Shown here: positions 43,367-55,707 of the stretch, piece after piece
How the letters are laid out: each line of letters starts with the position of its first letter
Numbering within the stretch: the first letter of the stretch is position 1
DNA from: Periplaneta americana
Lineage: Eukaryota > Arthropoda > Insecta > Blattodea > Blattidae
DNA length: 64,000 nucleotides
Direction of reading: 5' to 3'
Assembly (NCBI RefSeq): GCF_040183065.1
Contig: NC_091132.1
Span: 165,258,102-165,322,101 of the forward strand
Position numbers and translations under genes: made by a program
The notes under the pieces: generated by a model
Databases searched by the model: none
The model's input: only the letters and a program-made list of their open reading frames with translations
What the model was told of the DNA's origin: nothing

Positions 43367-44665
43367 CAGTGGCGGTTCCTCGGGGGAGGGAAGGGAGGAA
43401 CGTCCTCCTCACATTTTCTTCTTTTGAAAGTAAATACCAAATAAAATATGTGCCTTGAAATTCGAGGAAGATTCGATAATTTTTAAGTTCACAGCTATAA
43501 GAAAACCTCGGTTGATCGAGTTTTAAACGACGCGCGCTCATGTGGTGCTAGAAAACTGTGAGAAAGATGCGAGATTGTTTGTGTAGAGGAAAGGCACTCC
43601 ATTCCTCCTTTACTGTAGTTAACACACATAGACAACAGCGCACTAGCGGCCAGAGAAAGAAGCAGAGTTTTAAAGCGAGTAAATGAACGGAGAGGGAGGA
43701 GATCCTCCCCTGAATTAGTTATGGGCGGGAAATAGAAACTGACTGGTCGTGCAGCAAGCTCGCTACCGCTGCCACCTAACGATGCTGCATTCAACCAGAC
43801 TATAACACATCTAGGAGGAGACACAACAAAAACAGTTTTAACGCAACGCTATGAAAGACACCATGTAAACTTTTTTTAAAATTATAAATCAAAAATATTA
43901 TTCATTGCACTTTATATAGGCTACTATTCATGGTATGAAACTTTCGTGGATATTTGAAAGTTAAAGTCAGGTTTATGTAAAACAAAGAGGAAGTAGTTTT
44001 ACGTAGTTGGCTCCTGAAATTCACTTCTATTCATTGTTTACTAGACAGGGCAACAGCCAAGTAGTCAGTTTTGTACAAATATATTTGAAACTGAAAGTAG
44101 GTACTCCAAACTACATCATTTTTAACATAAAAAAAATTAATCGGCCACCGGCAGTTTTGAACAATAATAAAAGTAGCCTATGACTTTACAAGAACTGACA
44201 TTCTTCAAAAGTATGTGATACTCAACTTGTAAAATGTACATGTGGCAATACAGACCACGTGGGTGGGTGCAGTGTTCTCGCTTTCCTCAGATTATTTCCC
44301 ATTCCCATTTCAATTTTTCCGTAAAACGGTTCCGGTTACGAGTTAGTAGCTAGACTCTTCCAACACGTGTGATGCTGTAGTGTGCTCGAAAAATGCTACG
44401 AGGTTGTGAATTTCCTTGTAATTGTTAATTTGCGCAATTATTCAACAATGAATGGAAGTGAAATCATAATATATTTTGGACAATTTAGGAAACTCAGTTT
44501 ACAAGAACAGATTATTGCTATACAGAAGGGAAGGCCAACCCCAACTCTACCTGGTCTTACATGTATGCATGTAGGCTAATTTGTAGCATGTTTCATTCAA
44601 GAAGGTGTCATTTAGTGCTGTTAATTTCTTTCCTCCTCTTAAGAAATATGCAGGAGCCGCCACTG
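43367..44665. mobile_element. hAT-like non-autonomous element, TSD TTTTCATT
   Basis: Ends CAGTGGCGGTTCCTC and (inverted) CAGTGGCGGCTCCTG. The 8-bp TTTTCATT is duplicated at 43359-43366 and 44666-44673. The A-B spacer carries the empty site (TATTTTCATTACAA at about 18177). About 1.3 kb with no transposase. Confidence 0.88.
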
Positions 44666-44673
44666 TTTTCATT

Positions 44674-45831
44674 ACAATTTAAACTATAAATAACTACATT
44701 CATTATGGATAAATATTTCACACCAGATGACGCTGATCCTCTTTCTAATTCACCTAATGAAGTATGGATACATGGGCTGAAGACTTTTGATAATTTCTTA
44801 TCAACACTGTTATTTACTCTTCGAGATTCAAAAAGTTAAATCTGATTAATTATTTGTCTCATTCTGTTTGTAGTTTTATAATTGTAATTGACACGTGATA
44901 AGAAATTGCTTTAGAATATGTATGATAAGTACTTTCTTGTGTTAAATTTTAACGTACCTCGTTAACATTTTTCGACCTATTTTCGGTCGTTCCGACCAGT
45001 TCCGAAGATGACCGCAAATAGGTCGGAACATGCTAACAAGGTACGTTAAAATTTAACACCATTAAGTACTTTTCATACGTATTCCGAAGTGATATAGTGT
45101 TAAAAGTTGTGAAATAAAAGATGTATAAATTGCTTTATCTATTGTCAATGCTCTCCATATAGCCCTAGAGCAACGTAATCGAATATATACCAGACATTTA
45201 CCTGCCGCTACAAGACGGCAATGTGGAGGATTTGTAGCTCATCATAGGCGTATTCAGACACTCCTATCTCTAAGTAATAATTGTTATTTTAAAGTCTTAT
45301 ACCGACCTCAAAATGATTATATTCGTTACCATTTTTTTTCCTGGACTCTCTTCTTCTGAAATACGTCAAAAGATTTTAGAAAATGATACTGTGAACTTAC
45401 AGTCAGAAGAATTTCCTTCTTCAGAAGTTGCATTCACTCCTGATTTACAGCCGATTGCAGCACACTATTTCGCCATAATAAAAGTAAATTTAACAGAATT
45501 TTTATTAAAGGAAGGTTTTCTTTCGTGTAAACGTCCATTTGCCATGTTAATTACAAGAGAGAGATGCGATTCATGAGTGGGAATACTATGGAAGTAACAC
45601 GTCACGTTTCTTTCTTTCTTTTTTTTTTTAATATATAGCTGTGGACGAAAGAGAGAGACAGGTGGAAAAACTTAAAAAATCAAGGGAGTTTGGGGCTGAG
45701 AAAAACTGAATATGTGAACTCCAAGCCTGTTCGCCACTTGTCTCAGTGTGGTTTCGCTGCTCCACTGAAAAAAAAATATTGAAGGGGAAACAGTCGAAAA
45801 TACACGTGACGCAATAGCTACCACATAACAG
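44674..45831. other. B-C spacer: foldback and duplicated block of unknown origin
   Basis: A foldback at 44917-45085 has arms around GTTAAATTTTAACGTACCT and GGTACGTTAAAATTTAACAC and central GGTCGGAAC motifs. Positions 45140-45560 match 18420-18660 and 59025-59710. One frame of 45150-45360 reads like protein (ALEQRNRIYTRHLPAATRRQ) and another (45313-45576) is open for 87 codons, but no family is recognised. Confidence 0.5.
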
Positions 45832-46278
45832 CAGTGTTGCCAACTGGACGGAAATTCCGTCAAAACTGACGGATTTTCAATGTAGCGGAAGGGAAAAAAA
45901 TGGCTCTGACGGGTGACGGATTTTCTGGCGGAAATTACGATTTACATCGTCTTATAACATTTTTTTTGCTGCTGTCAGTTATAATTGTTTAATTGTTGGG
46001 ATATTTTACTTTTTATTTGAATTGTCCTGCCTGTTCCGTACTATGTTTAAGATTCCCCTTTTTCAAATTTCCTCGTACTCAAGTTAGATGTTGACGAATT
46101 ATTATTTTAAACAGGATTGGTAAGTAAGTTGTGTTAAAATGTATTTTATATTTATTTATATACTTATTTATTTACTTATTTATTTATTTATTTGGTCTTA
46201 TTTTTTTATCTTGACGGATTTTGGCGGATTTCCAGGTGTTACACAGACGGGGATACAATTTATGTGTTGGCAACAATG
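45832..46278. mobile_element. MITE with TIR CAGTGTTGCCAAC
   Basis: The left end CAGTGTTGCCAACTGGACGG and an inverted GTTGGCAACAATG bound about 450 bp with internal GACGGATTTT repeats on both sides. Unit D (59875-59900) lacks it, with ACATAACAG followed closely by GTCGTTA. The target duplication is not clear. Confidence 0.65.
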
Positions 46279-46715
46279 GTCGTTAGAGGAGCTGACTTAG
46301 GGATCACAAAAAGAAACGCCGGCAGATGTAAGTCTGCACATTGGAAAGGTACTTTGTCCCTTCATAGTGCCAGTGGAGTCCAGTAAACTCGCTCATATGA
46401 CAAGTGTGAAGTTCGAAGACTGAGCGAAGACCGCCAGAAAGAACACCTGGATTTGTAAGACTGAACTGTAAAAGTCCCCTGTGCGAATAAAGTCGAGGAA
46501 CTCGTCCAAGTAGCAGGGTAATATATGAAGCTAAGCCAGTCCATCTATGTCGAAATTTGTTTGCAAAATCAACGGAATATTTAGGGTTAAAGGAATGTAG
46601 GTTCGTGGCCCATTTCTTTTAAGGTTCGTCCCGATATTTGTTTTAGAGGTTTAGGAAAACCTTAGGCGGGATGAATTTGTATAGAGGTATTGTGTATCCA
46701 GTTTACAATGTTGAC
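46279..46715. other. Conserved upstream block of unit C
   Basis: Matches 59890-60290 of unit D over about 370 bp (shared AGTAAACTCGCTCATATGAC and AAAAGTCCCCTGTGCGAATA). A GTAAGA/GTAAGT donor-like site after CACCTGGATTT (46455 and 60065) could end a noncoding first exon. This is inference. Confidence 0.4.
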
Positions 46716-47830
46716 GTGTACTTACTTACTTACAAATGGCTTTTAAGGAACCCGAAGGTTCATTGCCGCCCTCACATAAGCCCGCCATCGGTCCCTATTC
46801 TGTGCAAGATTAATCCAGTCTCTATCATCATATCCCACCTCCCTCAAATCCATTTTAATAGTATCCTCCCATCTACGTCTCGGCCTCCCCAAAGGTCTTT
46901 TTCCCTCCGGTCTCCCAACTAACACTCTGTATGCATTTCTGGATTCGCCCATACCTGCTACATGCCCTGCCCATCTCAAACGTCTGGATTTAATGTTCCT
47001 AATTATGTCAGGTGAAGAATACAATGCGTGCTGTTCTGCGTTGTGTAACTTTCTCCATTCTCCTGTAACTTCATCCCGCTTAGCCCCAAATATTTTCCTA
47101 AGCACCTTATTCTCAAACACCCTTAACCTATGTTCCTCTCTCAGAGTGAGAGTCCAAGTTTCACAACCATAAAGAACAACCGGTAATATAACTGTTTTAT
47201 AAATTCTAACTTTCAGATTTTTTGACAGCAGACTAGATGATAAAAGCTTCTCAACCCAATAATAACACGCATGTCCCATATTTATTCTGTGTTTAATTTC
47301 CTCCCGAGTGTCATTTATATTTGTTACTGTTGCTCCAAGATATTTGAATTTTTGCACCCCTTCGAAGGATAAATCTCCAATTTGTAATTTCCATTTCGTA
47401 CTATATTCTGGTCACGAAACATAAACATATACTTTGTCTTTTCGGGATTTACTTCCAAACCGATCGCTTTACTTGCTTCAAGTAAAATTTCCGTGTTTTC
47501 CCTAATTGCTTGTGGATTTTCTCCTAACACATTCACGTCATCCGCATAGACAAGAAGCTGATGTAACCCGTTCAATTCTAAACCCTGCCTGTTATCCTGA
47601 ACTTTCCTAATGGCATATTCTAAAGCGAAGTTAAAAAGTAAAGGTGATAGTGTATCTCCCTGCTTTAGCCCGCATTGAATTGGAAAAGCATCAGATAGAA
47701 ACTGACTTATACGGACTCTGCTGTATGTTTCACTGAGACACATTTTAATTAATCGAACTAGTTTCTTGGGAACACCATATTCAATAAGAATATCATATAT
47801 TACTTCCCTCTTAACCGAGTCATATGCCTT
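46716..47830 (-). mobile_element. LINE (RTE-like), 5'-truncated, TSD TTTACAATGTTGAC
   Basis: The 14-bp TTTACAATGTTGAC flanks the element (46702-46715, 47831-47844). On the minus strand: RT with [20 protein letters not shown] and [14 protein letters not shown] (active-site YADD intact), a small deletion-frameshift near 47345, then the C-terminal domain [38 protein letters not shown] and the end AAMNLRVP. The tail is (GTAA)n. Five-prime truncation is typical of target-primed insertion. Confidence 0.9.
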
Positions 47831-47844
47831 TTTACAATGTTGAC

Positions 47845-49909
47845 ATTACTGGACATAAGTAATCCAGAAACTTATGTGTCACGGTCTTCTATGTGGATTG
47901 CCGTCAAGCTAGCTTAATCACTTTTTGTGAGAAAATATACTAATATAAATTTGCTGTATAGATCTGGTCTTATGTTTCTATACTAATCGTCTCCTTCTCC
48001 AGTCACAGCTGAAAACAGGTATATAAATGTGATTGTTTCAATGAGCAGTGGGCAATATACTGCATTTTTTTTTTCACAAAAATGTAGGAGAAAACGACCA
48101 ATTTTATCGAATGCGTGATCGTCCACGGAACAATTCGCTGAAGTTGAGAAACTGACGTAATAATGAATGTACGATTGGAAAGATAGAATGTAGGTTATTA
48201 TTTTCTAATGTTCTGATGGATTATAGTCGAACAGAATAGTGGGAGAAAAGTATAACCAATGTTTCGCAACGAATTGGCTCTTAATTAAGATGTATTTACA
48301 TCTATACACCTGTCCAAATAGATAGATATACATCACAAAGAATATTTTGCTCAGTTATCCTATTTTACTGCATGTGGTGTGGTTATGAGCCTACGTATAT
48401 GGCTAGAATTGTCTACTTTAAACTTCCGCCCACATTTTCCGAGCACCTGGTCAAACTGGAAATGGATCTCCACAAAATGTAATAGCCAAAATAATCATCT
48501 CTGTAGAAAAAAATATCAGTTACGATTAGTGTAACTAATTTAGACAATTACGCATTTCTGTTTTTAAATATTAAATTTTGTGCCCGCAAATTGAAATTCC
48601 TAATCTAACTATTAATATTTGTGTTATTCTTTAGTATAAACAGAATTTTGAGAAAGGGAATTGACACTTTTTTTTAAATAAATTGAAGGGCAAGATTTGA
48701 TTTCTTCTCGTAGATGGTAATATGGAGGCACAGTATGTAAGAGATTTCAAGTTCCCTGTGTAATCGAAATCGGTAATCACTTATATTGTATCTCAATAAC
48801 TATGTAGAGCGATCGGTAATTTCATAGAAACTATATTATCTTCACTTCAGTTATTTTCTACTATCGATATGCGAAGTCCACTTAGTTTTTGGTTCGTAAG
48901 ATGAATCGATAAATCGAATTGCTATTAGACTATTTTGATATTTTGACGTTTTAGAGAATTGTACGTCGAGCATTTTGCTGGTTTAAATTTGGATATAAAT
49001 TGTGAATTATAAACTTATTGGATGACCCATGTACTTTTCTTTCTTTATTCAATGCTATGTCTTTCGTGTCCAATCTTTTAGTTATTACTACCTCTGTTTC
49101 GTACTTTAGTCATCTGACAATATATATCGTTCTAAAGCCTTTCCGAAACTAATTTGTCTATTCCTACCTTTTTTTTTGTTACTTTTTATTGTCTCTATTT
49201 TCGCGACACATACTTTTCATTGCCACTTCTATCTCTTACTTCTTATACTCATATCACATATATATATTTTTTTTTTCGTAATATCTATCCCACCTGATGC
49301 TATATTCCTTACTAATTCTTAGTCCTTACTGATATGTAACATGGCTGACATACTTCTCGATGATTTTGCCAACATGTAACATGGCTAACATACTTCTCGA
49401 TCATTTTGCTAATTACCTCACTTCACTAATTAATTTACCAACTTTACATTATATTATTACACTTTACATAATTTAAGCGACTCATACACTTATCTTCCAT
49501 TATTCTATACTGTGTCTTTTCATGTCTTTTGTTTTCTCTTTTCACTTCGTCTATTTCGTACTTTACTCGTCCGAAACTACGTAATATAGACATCTGCATT
49601 TTGTTGAAAATGGCGGAACGAATCCATTTGACTAAATCATATACAGAACTTAGTGACAAAAACTATCGTGAAATCATTGATTTTTTTTGTTAGGCAACTA
49701 CTGTAACTTATTCCTAGTATCACATGCTCATAATTATGTACTGTCGTACACATTCGTTTGTATTTTTGTGGTAACTTTTGTGTGTTGTGGCGCGTACACA
49801 GAAATACGCACACTACGCAGATGTGGACTTATCATTGCCAAGCTAGTAAGTCTATCTGCGTATTTCACATACTTCATATTAACTTATGTTACTTAATTTT
49901 CTTTTTCAG
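47845..49909. other. Unit C upstream region
   Basis: Paralogous in patches to units B and D (47860-48080, 49290-49720). Positions 49610-49693 hold a short ORF (MAERIHLTKSYTELSDKN...) whose counterpart in unit D lacks the ATG. Positions 48130-49280 show no gene. It ends in the acceptor CTTTTTCAG at 49901-49909. Confidence 0.5.
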
Positions 49910-49914
49910 TCGTA

Positions 49915-50007
49915 ATGGACGTGATCAAGATGGAACCTGCGTCCGACCCACTGGATATACAGACAAGTGGTATCGCAGATATAGAAGAGAAGAAGCCTTT
50001 ATCTGAG
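49915..50007 (+). CDS. Unit C exon 1: N-terminus of C2H2 protein
   Basis: Thirty-one codons, MDVIKMEPASDPLDIQTSGI to KKPLSE, spliced at GAG|GTATAT. It differs from unit B at four residues, and keeps I-K-M-E. Predicted join: 49910-50007, 50553-50690, 51014-51093, 53785 onward. Intron 1 is 545 bp. A GTAAGT donor for a possible 5'UTR intron lies at about 49846. Confidence 0.87.
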
Positions 50008-50552
50008 GTATATTGAGAGCAATTACTATTTATTATCTAAATGCGTCATTTATAACTAGGGAGCGCATTCCTTTGTAATTACTTCTTCTTTTTTCCACCA
50101 CACGAAAGTTGAAAATTGTGAATGTGAAGTTACAAACGGAATTTTATTTCACATAAAACACACATACTCACAAAATGGTGTGAATACATAAATTCACGAC
50201 ACAAAAAACTTGAAGTCTTCCTCATTTGCATGGATTTTTAGAACAACATTTAAATAATTTAAAACTGAATCAATAATAGGTTATTTTGAATAACATTAAC
50301 CTTTATATTTTGTTGTGGATCCTTCTGATCATACCGGTAACAAATATACAATAAATATATTCTTTTACTCGTATATGCTGCACTACAACACTTTTCAGAT
50401 AAATTATTTTACTATTTATTTTGCAATAGATACATGCGCGTTTGTTGACATCAGTATTAATAAAAATGTGGACGGACTTTATAAATAGTCACGATTTTTC
50501 GTGAACAACTTTTATACTGTTTTGTCTAATTATTTTGTTCTTTATGTTGCAG

Positions 50553-50690
50553 GAAGAAAATTTATTAGATTTGGACGTCACAAAAATAAAAACAGAATGT
50601 ATTGACCACAGATATGACATGAAATCGGAGATAGTATTTGAGGAATCTGCAGTGCCAATTGACTTTCCCATGCTGAAGAGTGAAGCTGAG
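50553..50690 (+). CDS. Unit C exon 2: acidic linker with SUMO motifs
   Basis: Forty-six codons, EENLLDLDVTKIKTECIDHR to FPMLKSEAE, phase 0 on both sides. The second residue is Glu rather than Gly. I-K-T-E, M-K-S-E and L-K-S-E are present. Intron 2 is 323 bp and clean. Confidence 0.87.
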
Positions 50691-51013
50691 GTGAGTGCAG
50701 TCTATGAAGTGTGCTGGTCGGTAGTTCTCTCTCTGATACTTTCTGGCTGACGTAGCTGCTACAGTCATCCCAGTGGTAACTTTTACCCTATTCAATTTTT
50801 TAGTTAATTGTTTTACTAGCACTGTTTAGATTATTTGAATCATGTACCGTACTTGCTGGTAATCCGTTAGCGTCAAAATGGATGCCCACATCTTTCACAA
50901 CATGTTTCCATTACTGACTTTACGTTAAAGATTGGATGAGTTGTACATTTTTACTGCCTGATCTTCATGTATTATTGTGCTCTGTGTCTGTTTTGCGTAA
51001 TCTTCTGCTACAG

Positions 51014-51093
51014 GAAGAGTTTTGTGAGTTGGATCAAGTGAAGGAGGTCAAAGTGGAAGTAACAGCAGAGGAGAATGAAGTCTTGACTGAGAG
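51014..51093 (+). CDS. Unit C exon 3: acidic linker, VKVE motif
   Basis: Twenty-six codons plus AG. Identical to units A and B except Leu to Val in the SUMO site (V-K-V-E), which keeps the consensus. Intron 3 (2691 bp) holds a SINE and a large compound microsatellite. Confidence 0.87.
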
Positions 51094-51274
51094 GTGAGTG
51101 TAATATACGAGTCCCTAGTTTGTTGTTGGTTTTACTGCTTTATTTAAATAATGACGACATAAACATATTTTTAATTTCAACGTGATTATTTTATATATGA
51201 AAACTCCAGTTCACGTTGCGTATATAAATGGCATGAATGGTAATATATTCTATAACTATCACGAACACCTGCCC

Positions 51275-51535
51275 TACCGCGACGGTCAGCGTGTCTGGCC
51301 GCGAAACCAGGTGGCCCGGGTTCGAATCCCGGTCGGGGCAAGTTACCTGGTTGAGGTTTTTTCCGGGGTGTTCCCTTAACCCAATACGAGCAAATGCTGG
51401 GTAACTTTCGGTGCTGGACCCCAGACTCATTTCACCGGCATTATCGCCTTCATTTCATTCAGACGCTAAATAAACTAGATGTTGATACAGCGTCGTAAAA
51501 TAACCCAGTAAAATAATAAAAATAAAAATAATCCA
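51275..51535 (+). mobile_element. tRNA-derived SINE family 1
   Basis: Forward copy with the tRNA-like head (GGTCAGCGTGTCTGGCCGCG) and B box (GGGTTCGAATCCCGG), the CAAGTTACCTGGTTGAGG body, and the end CAGCGTCGTAAAATAACC followed by an (AAATAAT)-like tail. It is absent from the same intron position in units A and B. Confidence 0.85.
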
Positions 51536-51606
51536 TCACAGATCCCGAGTTTTAACAAAGAAATTAGAAAATCTACGTGGATTTCAATTTTTGTATTTAG
51601 AAATTT

Positions 51607-51788
51607 CATATTATTATTATTACTGCTACTATTATTATTTTTATATTATTATTATTATTATTACTATTATTATTTTTATATTATTATTACTACTAATATT
51701 ATTATTCTTATTTTTATTATTATTATTATTATTATTACTGCTAAAATTATTATTATTATTATTTTTATATTAATATTATTATTATTAT

Positions 51789-51847
<59 letters not shown>

Positions 51848-52074
51848 AAACTGGTACTATTATTATTATTACTATTTCAATTCTCATTGTACTAATTTTA
51901 TAATTTTATAATTATTATTTGATCAATGATTGATGTAGACCATTATATTGTTTGTATTTCATCTCATTGCCATTTTCTATCATTCATTCTCATCATCATT
52001 TGTTGTTTTGTTCTGTTTTGTATCGTGCAAAACTGTAATTGGCCTTGTGCTGTTGTTTTTGCACGTTAATATTC

Positions 52075-52117
<43 letters not shown>

Positions 52118-52279
52118 AATTACTATTATTTTTATTATTATTATTAATATTATTATTATTTCTTATTTTAATATTTTTATTATTACTATTATTATTTTTA
52201 TATTATTATTATTACTAATACTACTATTATTGCTAATACTATTAGTATTATAATGATATTATTATTATTGTTATTATTC

Positions 52280-52328
<49 letters not shown>

Positions 52329-52690
52329 TGCTACTATTATTATTTTATATTAATATTATTTTATATTAATATTATTATTATTACTATTATTATTTTTATA
52401 TTATTATTATTATTATTCTTACTACTATTATTATTATTATTATTATTATTGCTACTATTATTATTTTTATATTGATATTATTATTACTATTATTTTTTAT
52501 ATTATTATTATTATTATTACTACTATTATTGCTAATACTATTAGTATTATAAGGATAGTATTATTATTGTTATTATTATTATTATTATTATTACTATTAT
52601 TAGTATTATTATAATAATAATAATAATAATAATAACTATTAGTGTTACAATTATATTATTAGTATTATTATTATTATTATTATTATTATT
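51607..52690. repeat. Compound (ATT)n/(ACT)n/(AAAT)n microsatellite region
   Basis: More than 1 kb of ATT, ATTACT and TTATTATTTTTA variants, with a pure (ACT)n block at 51790-51846 and (AAAT)n at 52077-52118. Positions 51895-52076 are non-repetitive, ending TTGCACGTTAATATTC before the AAAT tail, and look like the 3' end of a retroelement that seeded part of the tract. Confidence 0.9.
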
Positions 52691-53396
52691 CTTGTAAATT
52701 TTAATTCTATTCAATTTCTAATTCCGTAATACTCTCGTGTGTATTGTGCTGGGCTATGATTGGTCCGTGACTCTTGATGAGCACATTAAAGTAATAAGAA
52801 TAAGAATAGCCTGTTACGTCCTGTTAAAAGCAGAGTTCTTCCCTATGAGTTAGGTCTTTAGTAACTCATGTTGTGAGTTATTCCGTGTAAGGGATAAATA
52901 AATGCTGTAATTGACATTTGAAACAGAAAAAATGTAGCAAAATGTTCCAAGGATGTATTATTAATATCGTGTATTGTATAAACTAAAATAATAGCAGGAA
53001 ATGAAACCCTTAAGCAGAAATCTGTAAGTTGATCTTCGTATCATATTTCCAGTAGCTCCATCTATCTGACAGCATGCTCTTCGCCATGTGATAACTCTTA
53101 CGTGTTTTCTCCCGGCTCAATGACTGGACCAAGACTTCCTTACCAAGTTTATATTCAATCTACTTCCCAAGAATTTGGCAGTGGTTATGGATCAGTTGCA
53201 AAGGGGTTATTTTTGCCGTGTGATTTGTCCTGATGGAGGTTGTGTTCATAGATATATATTTCTATAGAAGCAGGACGAATAGTATTAGTGATTGAGTGGA
53301 TAGCGGTTTCTGGGTCTGAGATGCCTACAGAATTTCTGAATTAATTTTGTTAAATGTGCTTCCCCCTTTGGAAATGTAAAACGTCAAGCATCTGTA
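52691..53396. other. Unit C intron 3, unique part
   Basis: No gene and no clear repeat ends. Positions 52690-52805 end in AGTAATAAGAATAAGAATA and may be another retroelement 3' end. Confidence 0.4.
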
Positions 53397-53397
53397 C

Positions 53398-53461
<64 letters not shown>

Positions 53462-53462
53462 T
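53397..53462. repeat. (ATT)n microsatellite in unit C intron 3
   Basis: Sixty-six bp of ATT at the position conserved in units A and B, followed by TTAATTTGTACGATA as in those introns. Confidence 0.9.
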
Positions 53463-53784
53463 AATTTGTACGATACTGTCGGTAGATGTTTATTTTATTG
53501 TATTAATTTTATCTCTCTCTTGGATTTCTATTGTCCAGTGTCTGTTGTCCAGCACATAATTATTAATAAATAAATGAATAATTATTGTTATTACTATCAT
53601 TATTGCCCTTATGATTATTATAATTACTATTACTACTTAATTTTTTTTTAAATAATCTGTACAAAAAGTAACTGAAGGTGAAAGTCCATTATCAATTTCT
53701 CCTATATTACTCTGCTTATGGGGCATATATTTCATCGTTTGAAGTCTAGACATTCTAACCACTAATGACACTTATAATTGTTAG

Positions 53785-54526
53785 TGTTGCAGTCAGCCAT
53801 AATAGTGGTGTTGCAAAATTCTACGGAAATAGTCGTGAAGAGGACGACGGCAAGAAATACGATTGTGACATTTGCGGAATGTCTTTTCTCGACTCTGCAA
53901 GACTCAAAAGCCATTACCTCGTAAACAAATGTCACAAGGAATTCAATGGAGATGTGCGTGGAAAGTGTTTTTCACGATCGGGGGATTTCGAAGAGCATTC
54001 ACGCGTTGACTCAAGCGAGAAACCATTCAGCTGTGGCGTGTGTGGCAGGTTGTTTTCTAAATCCCACCATCGCAACCAGCATTCACGCGTGCACACAGAC
54101 GAGAGACCATTCAGTTGTGATGTGTGTGGAAAGAGTTTTTTGCAATCGTCACATCTGCAGACCCATTCACGCGTGCACACTGGCGTGAAACAATTGAGTT
54201 GTGACATGTGTGGAAAGTGTTTTTCAAAGTCCTACGATCTCAAGAGGCATTCACTTGTGCACACAAACGAGAGGTCATTCAGTTGTGATGTGTGTAGCAA
54301 GAGATTTTCGCTTTTGGATTATCTCAAGAGGCATTCAAGCGTGCACACAGGCGGGAAACCATTCTGTTGTGATGTCTGTGGAAAGTGCTTTTCAAAGTCC
54401 TACGATCTCAAGAGGCATTCACTTTTGCACACAAACGAGAGGTCATTCAATTGTGATGTGTGTGGCAAGAGATTTTCGCGTTTGGATTATCTCAAGAGGC
54501 ATTCACGCGTGCACACAGGCGCGTAA
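53785..54526 (+). CDS. Unit C exon 4: zinc-finger exon up to first stop
   Basis: The acceptor ATTGTTAG|T and the split Ser codon give SVAVSHNSGVAKFYGNSREE, then fingers. The first is noncanonical (CDICG...HYLVNKCH). The second is destroyed (GDVRG for CDVCG and Asp for the last His). Six regular fingers follow. The TAA at 54524-54526 replaces the AAA Lys of the next linker (TGA-stop where others have TGAKPF). The predicted protein to this point is 350 aa. It could be a shortened but working six- or seven-finger protein. Confidence 0.78.
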
Positions 54527-55707
54527 CCATTCTGTTGTGACGTATGTGGAAAGTGCTTTTCAAACTCCGGCTATCTCAAGAATCATTCACTCGTGCACAC
54601 GGCCGCAAAAACATTCAGTTGTGAAGTGTGTAGAAAGAATTTTTCGCGCTTGGCTAATCTCGAGAGGCATTCACTCGTGCACTCAGGCGCGAAACCATTC
54701 TGTTGTGACGTATGTGGGAAGTGCTTTTCAAAGTCCGAGTCTCTCAAGAGGCATTCACTTGTGCACACAGGCGCGAAACCTTTCAAGTGTGACGTGTGTG
54801 AGAAGTGTTTTTCAACGTCTTCAATTCTTAAAACTCATTCAGTGGTTCACACCAGTGAGAAGCCATTCAGTTGTGACCTTTGTGGAAAGTGTTTTTCGCA
54901 CTGGAACTATCTTTATAAGCATACAATTCTACACTCTGGCGTGAAACCATTCAGTTGTGACGTCTGCGGAATGAGTTTTTCGCGCTCCGCATATTTGAAT
55001 ATCCATTCACGCGTCCACACAGGGGAGAAGCCATTCGTTTCTGACGTGTGTGGAAAGTATTTTTCAAAGTCGAGTGATCTGAAGAGGCATTCACTTGTGC
55101 ACACAAACGAGGGGTCATTCAGTTGTGATGTGTGTGGCAAGAGATTTTCGCGTTTGGATTATCTCAAGAGGCATTCACGCGTGCACACAGGCTCGTAACC
55201 ATTCTGTTGTGACGTATGTGGAAAGTGCTTTTCAAACTCCGACTACCTCAAGAATCATTCACTCGTGCACACGGCCGCAAAAACATTCATTTGTGAAGTG
55301 TGTAGAAAGAATTTTTCGCGCTTGGCTAATCTCGAGAGGCATTCACTCGTGCACTCAGGCGCGAAACCATTCTGTTGTGACGTATGTGGGAAGTGCTTTT
55401 CAAAGTCCGAGTCTCTCAAGAGGCATTCACTTGTGCACACAGGCGCGAAACCTTTCAAGTGTGACGTGTGTGAGAAGTGTTTTTCAACGTCTTCAATTCT
55501 TAAAACTCATTCAGTGGTTCACACCAGCGAGAAGCCATTCAGTTGTGACGATTGTGGAAAGTGTTTTTCGCACTCGAACTATCTCTATAAGCATACAATT
55601 CTACACTCTGGCGTGAAACCATTCAGTTGTGACGTCTGCGGAATGAGTTTTTCGCGCTCCGCATATTTGAATATGCATTCACGCGTCCACACAGGGGAGA
55701 ACCCATT
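54527..55707. repeat. In-register 672-bp tandem duplication (8 fingers)
   Basis: CACACGGCCGCAAAAACATT occurs at 54595 and 55267, and both copies are preceded by a TAA stop and followed by the same six fingers with a few differences. 672 is exactly 8 x 84, so finger phase is kept. Homologous YDLKRH..LDYLKRH finger pairs at 54230-54510, 55070-55195 and 55825-55945 are the likely crossover sites. Confidence 0.85.

Noticed and set aside
51591-51773. Leu/Ile/Tyr-rich open frame
   Set aside because: Translation of the compound ATT microsatellite.
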